Source: Pseudomonas sp. (GTDB lineage: Bacteria; Pseudomonadota; Gammaproteobacteria; Pseudomonadales; Pseudomonadaceae). Taken from it: a stretch of DNA of 64,000 nt. Below are positions 24,303 through 31,893 of the stretch, piece after piece (position 1 is the first letter of the stretch; every line of letters begins with the position of its first letter). The notes under the pieces are model-generated. The model ran no database searches. It saw nothing but the letters and a program-made list of their open reading frames with translations, and had not been told where the DNA came from. The position numbers and the translations under genes are program-made. Location of the stretch: the NCBI RefSeq assembly GCF_030698175.1, contig NZ_JAUYNT010000041.1, positions 62,001 to 126,000 of the forward strand, written 5' to 3'.

Positions 24303-25670
24303 ATGACAACGCCCAACACTAATCCGCAAACCCAGCAATGGCAGGCCATGAGCCGTGACCATCACCTGGCGCCGTTCAGCGATTATCAGCAGCTGAGCGA
24401 CACCGGTCCGCGCATTATTACCAATGCCGACGGGGTGTATTTGTGGGACAGCGAAGGCAACAAAATTCTCGACGGCATGGCCGGCCTTTGGTGTGTAGCC
24501 ATCGGCTATGGCCGTGACGAGTTGGCCGATGCGGCCAGCAAACAAATGAAGCAGCTGCCGTTCTACAACACCTTCTTTATGACCGCCCATCCGCCGGTGC
24601 TGGAGCTGGCCAAGACCCTCGCCGAAATCACTCCGGCCGGCATGAACCATGTGTTCTTCACCGGTTCGGGTTCGGAAGGTAACGACACCATGCTGCGGAT
24701 GGTGCGCCATTATTGGGCGCTCAAAGGTCAGCCGAATAAGCAGGTGATCATCAGCCGTCTCAATGGTTACCACGGTTCCACCTTCGCCGGTTCCAGCCTG
24801 GGCGGGATGCAGGGCATGCACGATCAAGGTGGCGTGGTGCCCGGCATAGTGCACATCCCGCAGCCTTACTGGTTCGGTGAAGGCGGCGACATGAGCCCGG
24901 AGCAGTTCGGTATCTGGGCAGCCGAGCAGCTGGAAAAGAAAATCCTCGAAGTTGGCGAAGCTAATGTCGCAGCCTTTATTGCCGAGCCTATTCAGGGCGC
25001 CGGCGGGGTGATTATTCCGCCCGACAGCTACTGGCCGAAGATCCGCGAGATCCTCGCCAAGTACGACATCTTGTTTGTCGCCGATGAAGTGATCTGCGGT
25101 TTCGGTCGCACCGGCGAGTGGTTCGGCAGCGACTACTACGGCAATAAACCCGACCTGATGACCATCGCCAAGGGCCTGACCTCTGGCTACATCCCCATGG
25201 GTGGGTTGATCGTCAGTGACAAGATAGTCGCGGTGCTGAAAACCGGCGGCGACTTTAACCACGGCTTCACCTACTCCGGACACCCGGTGGCGGCGGCTGT
25301 GGCGCTGGAAAATATCCGTATCTTGCGTGACGAGAAGATTTTGGAGCAGGTGCGTGAACAAACGGCACCCTACTTGCAAAAGCGTTTGCGTGAGTTGGCC
25401 GATCATCCCCTGGTGGGTGAAGTGCGCGGCCTCGGCATGCTCGGTGCTATCGAGTTGGTGAAGAACAAAAGCACTCGGGCGCGCTATACCGATAAGGGCG
25501 CGGGGATGATCTGCCGTGGTCATTGCTTCAATAACGGGCTGATTATGCGTGCCGTAGGCGACACCATGATCATCGCGCCACCGTTGGTGATCAGCAAAAC
25601 CGAGATTGACGAGTTAGTAACCAAGGCGCGCTTGTGCCTTGATCTGACCTTGCAGGATTTGCAGGCTTAA
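24303..25670 (+). CDS. spuC: Putrescine/polyamine aminotransferase SpuC
   Basis: A class III PLP aminotransferase of 455 residues that moves the terminal amino group of putrescine (and related amines) to pyruvate, giving 4-aminobutanal. Motifs: FTGSGSEGNDTMLRMVRHYW near 118, NGYHGSTFAGSS, the IAEPIQGAGGVIIPP strand, VADEVICGFGRTG and Schiff-base Lys290 in IAKGLTSGYIPMGG. It follows spuB with the same orientation. The product enters GABA and then the gabT-gabD route. The 144-bp gap to spuD contains a CGGCGTGACGCCG hairpin but no strong terminator. Confidence 0.95.
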   Translation: MTTPNTNPQTQQWQAMSRDHHLAPFSDYQQLSDTGPRIITNADGVYLWDSEGNKILDGMAGLWCVAIGYGRDELADAASKQMKQLPFYNTFFMTAHPPVLELAKTLAEITPAGMNHVFFTGSGSEGNDTMLRMVRHYWALKGQPNKQVIISRLNGYHGSTFAGSSLGGMQGMHDQGGVVPGIVHIPQPYWFGEGGDMSPEQFGIWAAEQLEKKILEVGEANVAAFIAEPIQGAGGVIIPPDSYWPKIREILAKYDILFVADEVICGFGRTGEWFGSDYYGNKPDLMTIAKGLTSGYIPMGGLIVSDKIVAVLKTGGDFNHGFTYSGHPVAAAVALENIRILRDEKILEQVREQTAPYLQKRLRELADHPLVGEVRGLGMLGAIELVKNKSTRARYTDKGAGMICRGHCFNNGLIMRAVGDTMIIAPPLVISKTEIDELVTKARLCLDLTLQDLQA

Positions 25671-25814
25671 CTTAAAAAGCAGGTGTACTCACCGTCGGCG
25701 TGACGCCGCTGGGCAACGGATAAAGTAGCGGCACGGACGCGCTGAGTAATTTGGCTAGGCTTAATGAAGGTGGTTTTTAGCCCCTTCACACACTCAGGAA
25801 CAGGAGCTGTAAGC

Positions 25815-26912
25815 ATGAACAAATTCGGTAAGTCTGTACTCGCTATGTCGCTGTTGGGGCTAATGGCAGGTGCTGCGCAAGCGGATGAAAAAGTGCTGCA
25901 CGTGTACAACTGGTCTGATTACATCGCGAAAGACACCGTAGCCAAGTTCGAGAAGGAGTCGGGCGTCAAAGTTGTTTACGACGTGTTCGACAGTAACGAA
26001 ACCCTTGAAGCCAAGCTACTGGCGGGTAAGTCGGGTTACGACATTGTGGTGCCGTCGAACAACTTTCTGGCCAAGCAAATCAAGGCCAAGGTTTATCAGC
26101 CACTGGATAAGTCGAAACTGCCGAACTGGAAAAATCTCAACCCAGACCTGCTGAAAACCCTGGAAGTCAGCGATCCAGGCAACCAATACGCCTTTCCCTA
26201 CATGTGGGGCTCGATCGGCATTGGTTACAACGTCGATAAAGTCAAAGCGGCACTGGGCGACAACGCCCCGGTGAATTCCTGGGACTTGCTGTTCAAGCCG
26301 GAAAACATCGAGAAACTGAAGTCTTGCGGCGTGGCCTTCCTCGATTCACCGACCGAAATTCTGCCGATTGCCCTGCACTACCTGGGCTACAAGTCCGACA
26401 GTCAAGACCCGAAAGAGCTGGCGGCCGCCGAGGCATTGTTCCTCAAGATTCGCCCGAACATCACCTACTTCCACTCCTCCAAGTACATCTCGGACCTGGC
26501 CAATGGCAACCTCTGTGTCGCGGTCGGTTACTCGGGTGATATTCAGCAGTCCAAGAGCCGTGCCGAGGAAGCCAAAAGCGGGATCAAGGTTGGCTACAAC
26601 ATTCCTAAAGAAGGCGCCGGTACCTTCTTCGACATGGTCGCCATGCCGGCGGATGCCGCCAACGTCGATGCCGCCTATGCCTTTATAAACTTCCTGCTCA
26701 AGCCGGAAATCATGGCCGAGATCACCAACGAGGTGCAGTTCCCTAACGGTAATGCTGCGGCAACCCCGCTGGTGGATGAAGCCATTCGTAACGATCCGGG
26801 CATCTACCCAACGCCGGAAACCATGAGCAAGCTGTATGCCTTCGCCGATTTGCCAGCCAAGGTGCAGCGTTCGATGACGCGCATCTGGACCAAAATCAAA
26901 GCCGGTAAATAA
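25815..26912 (+). CDS. spuD: Putrescine-binding protein SpuD
   Basis: A 365-residue periplasmic protein that hands putrescine to the SpuFGH importer. The signal peptide (1-25) ends at AQADE. The mature part starts VLHVYNWSDYI and contains FDSNETLE, YDIVVPSNNFL, the FPYMWGSIGIGYN block and SSKYISDLANG, all hallmark PotF/SpuD sequences. ATG 25815 has AGGAG 9 bases upstream; the longer frame from 25764 lacks a signal peptide start. It is followed by a strong hairpin and then by spuE, its close paralog. Confidence 0.93.
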   Translation: MNKFGKSVLAMSLLGLMAGAAQADEKVLHVYNWSDYIAKDTVAKFEKESGVKVVYDVFDSNETLEAKLLAGKSGYDIVVPSNNFLAKQIKAKVYQPLDKSKLPNWKNLNPDLLKTLEVSDPGNQYAFPYMWGSIGIGYNVDKVKAALGDNAPVNSWDLLFKPENIEKLKSCGVAFLDSPTEILPIALHYLGYKSDSQDPKELAAAEALFLKIRPNITYFHSSKYISDLANGNLCVAVGYSGDIQQSKSRAEEAKSGIKVGYNIPKEGAGTFFDMVAMPADAANVDAAYAFINFLLKPEIMAEITNEVQFPNGNAAATPLVDEAIRNDPGIYPTPETMSKLYAFADLPAKVQRSMTRIWTKIKAGK

Positions 26913-26921
26913 GCCCAAACC

Positions 26922-26951
26922 CACTTGCGGCGACCGTGGTCGTCGCAAGTG
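26922..26951 (+). repeat. Strong hairpin between spuD and spuE
   Basis: CACTTGCGGCGACC and GGTCGTCGCAAGTG pair over 14 positions with one mismatch (G-U in RNA) around a 2-base centre. There is no T-tract. It sits 10 bases after the spuD stop and could protect the spuD message from 3' decay, giving extra binding protein. Confidence 0.65.
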
Positions 26952-27065
26952 TTCGTCCGAGCAATTGTCGAATGGCTTAGGCCCCGTGCCACTAACCCAT
27001 TCAACAAAGGCTCAGTCCCTGCGCGGTATGTAACCGCCGCACCATCAATAACAAGAGGACTTCCT

Positions 27066-28157
27066 GTGCATTGTTCTTTGCGTACCACCCTGATTGCGGC
27101 GGCCACCTTTGGCTTGCTGACTAACGCCCAGGCCGAGCCTGTGGTGCATGTGTACAACTGGACCGACTATATCGGCGAGACCACCCTGGCGGACTTTCAA
27201 AAAGCCACCGGGATCAAAGCCGGTTACGACGTGTTTGACTCCAACGAAACCCTTGAAGGCAAGTTGCTAGCCGGCCGCTCCGGCTATGACGTGGTGGTGC
27301 CGAGCAACCATTTTCTCGGTAAACAGATCAAAGCCGGCGCGTTTCAAAAGCTCGACAAAGCGCAACTGCCTAACCTGGTTAATATCGATCCGGCGCTGCT
27401 CAAGCAGTTGGACGTGAACGATGCCGGTAACCAGTACTCAGTGCCTTATCTGTGGGGTACTAATGGCATCGCCTACAACGTCGACAAGGTCAAGGCCGCG
27501 CTGGGCGTCGATCACATCGACTCTTGGGCCACTGTGTTTGAGCCAGAAAACCTGAGGAAGCTCACCGCCTGTGGCGTGGCCTTTATGGATTCACCGGATG
27601 AAATGTTCCCGGCGATGCTCAACTACATGGGCCTGCAGGCTAATAGCAAGAGCCCGGAAGACTACCAAAAGGCCGAGGCTAAATTCCTCGCGGTACGACC
27701 TTTTGTTACCTACTTCCACTCCTCCAAGTACATCTCGGATCTGGCCAATGGCGAGATCTGCGTAGCTTTTGCGTACTCCGGTGATGCTTTCCAGGCCAAG
27801 GCCCGGGCAGAGGAAGCTGGTAAGGGCGTCAAGATTGCCTACAGCATCCCCAAGGAAGGCGCCAACCTTTGGTTCGACATGCTGGCCATCCCGGCCGATG
27901 CCAGTAACGTCAAAGAAGCCCATGCCTTTATCAATTACCTGGTGCAGCCGCAAGTGATAGCCACGGTCAGTGACTACGTGGGCTACGCCAATCCAAACCT
28001 CAAAGCCGGGCCTTTTATGGATCAGGCAGTGCTGACCAATCCTTCGGTTTATCCCTCCGCCGAGGTGATGGCCAAGCTGTATGTGTCAGAAGAGTTACCG
28101 GTCAAGGTGCAGCGCGCCATGACCCGCAGCTGGACCAAAATTAAGACTGGTAAGTGA
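27066..28157 (+). CDS. spuE: Spermidine-binding protein SpuE
   Basis: A 363-residue periplasmic binding protein, paralog of SpuD; in P. aeruginosa SpuE prefers spermidine. The start is taken at GTG 27066, with AGAGGA 6 bases upstream, giving a proper signal peptide (TTLIAAATFGLLTNAQAE). Upstream in-frame codons to 26925 have no such sequence. The same blocks as SpuD are found (VVHVYNWTDYI, FDSNETLE, YDVVVPSNHFL, SSKYISDLANG). A hairpin lies between it and spuF. Confidence 0.92.
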   Translation: MHCSLRTTLIAAATFGLLTNAQAEPVVHVYNWTDYIGETTLADFQKATGIKAGYDVFDSNETLEGKLLAGRSGYDVVVPSNHFLGKQIKAGAFQKLDKAQLPNLVNIDPALLKQLDVNDAGNQYSVPYLWGTNGIAYNVDKVKAALGVDHIDSWATVFEPENLRKLTACGVAFMDSPDEMFPAMLNYMGLQANSKSPEDYQKAEAKFLAVRPFVTYFHSSKYISDLANGEICVAFAYSGDAFQAKARAEEAGKGVKIAYSIPKEGANLWFDMLAIPADASNVKEAHAFINYLVQPQVIATVSDYVGYANPNLKAGPFMDQAVLTNPSVYPSAEVMAKLYVSEELPVKVQRAMTRSWTKIKTGK

Positions 28158-28165
28158 ATAAAAAT

Positions 28166-28188
28166 AGCCCGCTTAAAGTGAGCGGGCT
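28166..28188 (+). terminator. Leaky terminator-like hairpin between spuE and spuF
   Basis: AGCCCGCT and AGCGGGCT form a perfect 8-bp stem with a 7-base loop, but only a weak T-poor tail follows. It would trim transcription so that binding proteins exceed the membrane components, a usual pattern in ABC import operons. Confidence 0.6.
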
Positions 28189-28212
28189 TCAATGTGTTGG
28201 GAGTCGTGGTAA

Positions 28213-29358
28213 ATGGCAATAACCGCCGGTGTGCATAAGAAAGCCCTTAGTGGCAACCAGAAGCCGCAGAAAGAGGTGCTGGTAAAAATCGACCGGGTGA
28301 GCAAGAAGTTTGACGAGGCTTTGGCGGTAGACGATGTGTCGCTGACCATTCATAAGGGTGAGATTTTCGCCCTGCTCGGCGGCTCTGGTTCAGGTAAATC
28401 AACCTTGCTGCGAATGCTCGCGGGCTTTGAGCGACCGACCTCCGGACGGATCTTCCTCGACGGTGAAGACATTACCGATATGCCGCCCTACGAGCGGCCG
28501 ATCAACATGATGTTTCAGTCCTATGCCTTGTTCCCGCACATGACCGTGGCGCAGAACATCGCCTTCGGCTTGCAGCAGGACAAGATGCCCAAGGAGCAGA
28601 TCGACGAGCGCGTGGCCGAGATGCTCAAATTGGTGCGCATGAGCGAGTACGCCAAACGCAAACCGCACCAGTTATCCGGTGGCCAGCGTCAGCGCGTGGC
28701 CTTGGCTCGCTCATTGGCGAAAAGCCCGAAATTGCTGTTGCTCGACGAACCTATGGGTGCGCTGGACAAAAAGCTCCGTTCGCAAATGCAGCTGGAGCTG
28801 GTTGAGATCATCGAACGTGTGGGCGTGACCTGCGTGATGGTGACCCACGACCAGGAAGAGGCCATGACCATGGCCGAGCGCATCGCCATCATGCACCTGG
28901 GCTGGATTGCACAAATCGGCAGCCCGGTGGACATCTACGAAACGCCAACCAGCAAGTTGGTCTGTGAGTTTATCGGCAGCGTTAACCTGTTCGATGGCGT
29001 GGTGGTGGATGACCAAGAAGGCTTTGCCGTCATCGACTCGCCAAGTCTTGAGCGCAACATCTTTGTCGGCCACGGGGTGACCACCTCAGTTGAAGACAAA
29101 AGCATCAGTTACGCGCTGCGCCCTGAAAAACTCATAGTCACCACCGAACAACCTACTGGCGAGCACAACTGGTCGCGCGGCAAGGTGCATGACATTGCCT
29201 ACCTGGGCGGTCACTCGGTGTTCTACGTCGAGTTGCCGAGCGGCATGATAGTGCAGTCCTTTGTGGCCAACGCCGAGCGGCGCGGCACCCGGCCAACCTG
29301 GGGTGATGAAGTGTTCGTCTGCTGGGAAGACGATAGCGGCGTGGTATTGCGCTCATGA
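28213..29358 (+). CDS. spuF: Polyamine ABC transporter ATPase SpuF
   Basis: A 381-residue cytoplasmic ATPase driving polyamine import. Walker A GGSGSGKST (about 56-64), Q-loop MFQSYALFPHM, signature LSGGQRQRVALARSL, Walker B LLLLDEPMGALD and switch VTHDQEEA are all present. The C-terminal TOBE region (about 265-380) is of PotA/PotG type. It starts 25 bases beyond the intergenic hairpin, and its end overlaps spuG by 4 bases (ATGA). Confidence 0.95.
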   Translation: MAITAGVHKKALSGNQKPQKEVLVKIDRVSKKFDEALAVDDVSLTIHKGEIFALLGGSGSGKSTLLRMLAGFERPTSGRIFLDGEDITDMPPYERPINMMFQSYALFPHMTVAQNIAFGLQQDKMPKEQIDERVAEMLKLVRMSEYAKRKPHQLSGGQRQRVALARSLAKSPKLLLLDEPMGALDKKLRSQMQLELVEIIERVGVTCVMVTHDQEEAMTMAERIAIMHLGWIAQIGSPVDIYETPTSKLVCEFIGSVNLFDGVVVDDQEGFAVIDSPSLERNIFVGHGVTTSVEDKSISYALRPEKLIVTTEQPTGEHNWSRGKVHDIAYLGGHSVFYVELPSGMIVQSFVANAERRGTRPTWGDEVFVCWEDDSGVVLRS

Positions 29359-30263
29359 AACTAGCCAAGCAGCGACTCCTCATGCCCAAAGGACGGCACC
29401 TGGTAATCGGGGTGCCTTTTGTCTGGCTGTTTATGTTCTTTATTCTGCCCTTCGCCATCGTGCTGAAGATCAGTTTTGCCGAAGCCGATGTGGCTATCCC
29501 GCCCTATACCGAGATCTACAGTTACGTTGATCAGCAGTTTCAGATTTTGCTGAATCTGGGTAACTACCTGATGTTGGCCAGCGATGAGCTGTACATTTCG
29601 GCGTATTTAGGCTCGCTGAAAATGGCCGCAATCAGCACGTTGCTATGCCTGTTGATTGGCTACCCGATGGCCTATGCCATCGCCCGTGCGCCAAAAGAGA
29701 TGCAAACGGTGTACGTGCTGTTGATCATGATGCCGACCTGGACGGCGATCCTGATCCGCGTCTATGCCTGGATGGGCATCCTCAGCAACAACGGCCTACT
29801 CAACGGCGCCTTGATGGGCATTGGCCTGATCGATGAGCCGTTGATCATCCTCAACACCAACCTGGCGGTGTACATCGGCATCGTCTATTCGTACCTACCG
29901 TTTATGGTGCTGCCGCTCTACGCCAACCTGGTCAAGCATGACCTGAGCCTGCTGGAGGCCGCCTCCGATCTGGGTGCGCGCAGCCTGACCAGCTTCTGGA
30001 AAATCACCGTGCCGCTGTCCAAGAACGGCATTATTGCCGGCTCAATGCTGGTGTTTATCCCGGTGGTTGGCGAGTTCGTGATTCCGGAAATGCTCGGTGG
30101 CCCGGAAACCCTGATGATCGGTAAAGTGCTCTGGCAAGAGTTCTTCAATAACCGCGATTGGCCGGTGGCTTCGGCGCTGGCGGTAGTGATGTTGGTGATC
30201 TTGATGGTGCCTATTGTGCTGTTCAATCGTAACGAAGCTAAAGAGCTGGAGGCCAAAGCATGA
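29355..30263 (+). CDS. spuG: Polyamine ABC permease SpuG
   Basis: A 302-residue inner-membrane permease of the PotB/PotH type with about six hydrophobic helices. The EAA loop that docks onto the ATPase is visible as LLEAASDLGARSLTSFWKITVPLSKNG (about 200-226). It pairs with SpuH to form the channel. It overlaps both spuF and spuH by 4 bases, so the three are translationally coupled. Confidence 0.94.
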   Translation: MKLAKQRLLMPKGRHLVIGVPFVWLFMFFILPFAIVLKISFAEADVAIPPYTEIYSYVDQQFQILLNLGNYLMLASDELYISAYLGSLKMAAISTLLCLLIGYPMAYAIARAPKEMQTVYVLLIMMPTWTAILIRVYAWMGILSNNGLLNGALMGIGLIDEPLIILNTNLAVYIGIVYSYLPFMVLPLYANLVKHDLSLLEAASDLGARSLTSFWKITVPLSKNGIIAGSMLVFIPVVGEFVIPEMLGGPETLMIGKVLWQEFFNNRDWPVASALAVVMLVILMVPIVLFNRNEAKELEAKA

Positions 30264-31159
30264 AGCGCTTTAGATTCTCAAATTTCATGCTGGTCGCCGG
30301 CTTGTTGTTTATCTACCTGCCGATGCTGATTCTGGTGATCTACTCGTTCAACGCCTCCAAGCTGGTAACGGTGTGGGGCGGTTGGTCGCTGAAGTGGTAT
30401 TTCGGTCTGCTGGATAACAGCCAGCTGATGGGTTCGGTGATGCGCTCGATGGAAATTGCGGTGTATACCGCCGTGTCCTCGGTGATCCTCGGCACCCTGG
30501 CGGCCTTTGTGCTGACGCGGATTCCGCGTTTCAAAGGGCGCACGCTGTTTGCCGGCATGGTTACAGCACCGCTGGTAATGCCTGAGGTAATTACCGGTCT
30601 GTCGCTGCTGCTGTTGTTTGTCGCCATGGCGCAAATGATCGGCTGGCCGGCCGAACGCGGCATCATGACCATCTGGATCGCCCACACCAGTTTCTGCTCG
30701 TCCTACGTGGCGGTGGTGGTCTCGGCGCGCCTGCGTGAGCTGGATATCTCCATCGAGGAGGCCGCCATGGACCTGGGCGCCAAGCCGTGGAAGGTGTTTA
30801 TGTTGATCACCATCCCAATGATCGCGCCATCACTGGCGGCCGGCGGCATGATGTCCTTTGCCTTGTCGCTGGATGACCTGGTGCTGGCCAGCTTCGTCTC
30901 CGGGCCGGGTTCGACCACCTTGCCGATGGAAGTGTTCTCCGCTGTGCGTTTGGGGGTTAAACCGGAGATCAACGCAGTGGCCAGCCTGATTCTGTTGTCG
31001 GTGTCGCTGTTTACCTTCTGCGCCTGGTACTTCACGGCCAAGGCCGAAGAGCGCCGCAAGCGGGCGATCCAGCAAGCCATGGACGAAACCGCCGGGGTGG
31101 CCTTGATGCAAGGCCCCGACAGCCGTCGTGATCCGTCGCAAAAGCACGCCGCCGCCTAA
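30260..31159 (+). CDS. spuH: Polyamine ABC permease SpuH
   Basis: A 299-residue permease of the PotC/PotI type with about six membrane helices and the EAA loop IEEAAMDLGAKPWKVFMLITIPM (about 170-192). It forms the second half of the import channel with SpuG. It is the last gene of the operon, and a clear terminator follows 20 bases after its stop. Confidence 0.94.
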   Translation: MKRFRFSNFMLVAGLLFIYLPMLILVIYSFNASKLVTVWGGWSLKWYFGLLDNSQLMGSVMRSMEIAVYTAVSSVILGTLAAFVLTRIPRFKGRTLFAGMVTAPLVMPEVITGLSLLLLFVAMAQMIGWPAERGIMTIWIAHTSFCSSYVAVVVSARLRELDISIEEAAMDLGAKPWKVFMLITIPMIAPSLAAGGMMSFALSLDDLVLASFVSGPGSTTLPMEVFSAVRLGVKPEINAVASLILLSVSLFTFCAWYFTAKAEERRKRAIQQAMDETAGVALMQGPDSRRDPSQKHAAA

Positions 31160-31178
31160 CCGGGCAGCGAGCTAGAAC

Positions 31179-31209
31179 AAAAAAGGGTCACTGCGGTGGC
31201 CCTTTTTTG
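31179..31209 (+). terminator. Terminator after the spu operon
   Basis: AAAAAAGGGTCAC and GTGGCCCTTTTTT form a stem with a 4-base loop (one mismatch) and a T-tract, so it may work in both directions. It closes spuDEFGH. Confidence 0.9.
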
Positions 31210-31260
31210 TGCTCGGGTGCTAGGGTGCGCGCATCAGTCAGCCATAGTGCGGAGAATCCC

Positions 31261-31731
31261 ATGCAAGCCCATCAACAAGAACAAAGCACCGACCCGGTAT
31301 GGGTACAAATCTGCGAGGCCGGCGAACTCGATCCGGTGGCGCGCCTGGCATCGCGCCTGGCGATTTTGCAGCACGCCGATGCACAGGACTGCACCTTCTA
31401 CCGCCCCGACGAATTTGATGCCGACGCCGAAGAAGAAGACCTCGGCGATGCCCGGGTGCTGTTCCTCGGCCCGTTTCAAGTACCGGCCGAATGGGATGAG
31501 GCCGAACGTGTGGAGTTCTTCGGTGAGGATGATCCCGAGTGCTTCGTCAGCGCCTATATCGAGTGCGAAGCCAAGCCTGCATCCAAGCAGTATTTCACTG
31601 CCGAATCCGGCGATTACCTGGCCTGCATGCAGAGCGATGGCTCAGTGCAGATGTTCTATCTGTACGACTATTTTGAAGATGAAAACGGGCGCAAATGCGT
31701 GCTGATTCGTGATGACGAAGAGTTGGAGTAA
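31261..31731 (+). CDS. Conserved acidic hypothetical protein
   Basis: A 156-residue soluble protein, strongly acidic, with runs such as DADAEEEDLGD and an acidic tail RDDEELE. No signal peptide or membrane segment is visible. The middle (FLGPFQVPAEWDEAERVEFFG) and later part (YLACMQSDGSVQMFYLYDYF) look like a compact alpha/beta fold, but I do not recognise the family. A frame from 31207 exists; ATG 31261 is preferred because GGAG lies 6 bases before it. It is a single-gene unit between two terminators. Confidence 0.7.
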   Translation: MQAHQQEQSTDPVWVQICEAGELDPVARLASRLAILQHADAQDCTFYRPDEFDADAEEEDLGDARVLFLGPFQVPAEWDEAERVEFFGEDDPECFVSAYIECEAKPASKQYFTAESGDYLACMQSDGSVQMFYLYDYFEDENGRKCVLIRDDEELE

Positions 31732-31844
31732 GGCCGCGCGCCTGTGTTTGGCGGCTAAGCAGGGCGGGTGAAGCCCGCATGGCGTGTTCTGTGGTATTGA
31801 CGCGCGGGCAGCGTTTTACCGCTGCGATTCTTCGGGTTGCCCCC

Positions 31845-31878
31845 GCAATAAAAAACCTCGCCGCGGCGAGGTTTTTTA
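31845..31878. terminator. Bidirectional terminator, 34-bp palindrome
   Basis: A perfect palindrome with 16-bp arms (AATAAAAAACCTCGCC and its complement) about a GC centre, flanked by a further GCCCCCGC/GCGGGC pairing. The A- and T-tracts serve both the acidic-protein gene (plus) and the acylase gene (minus), which converge here. Confidence 0.92.
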
Positions 31879-31893
31879 TTGTGCGGGCTTTGC

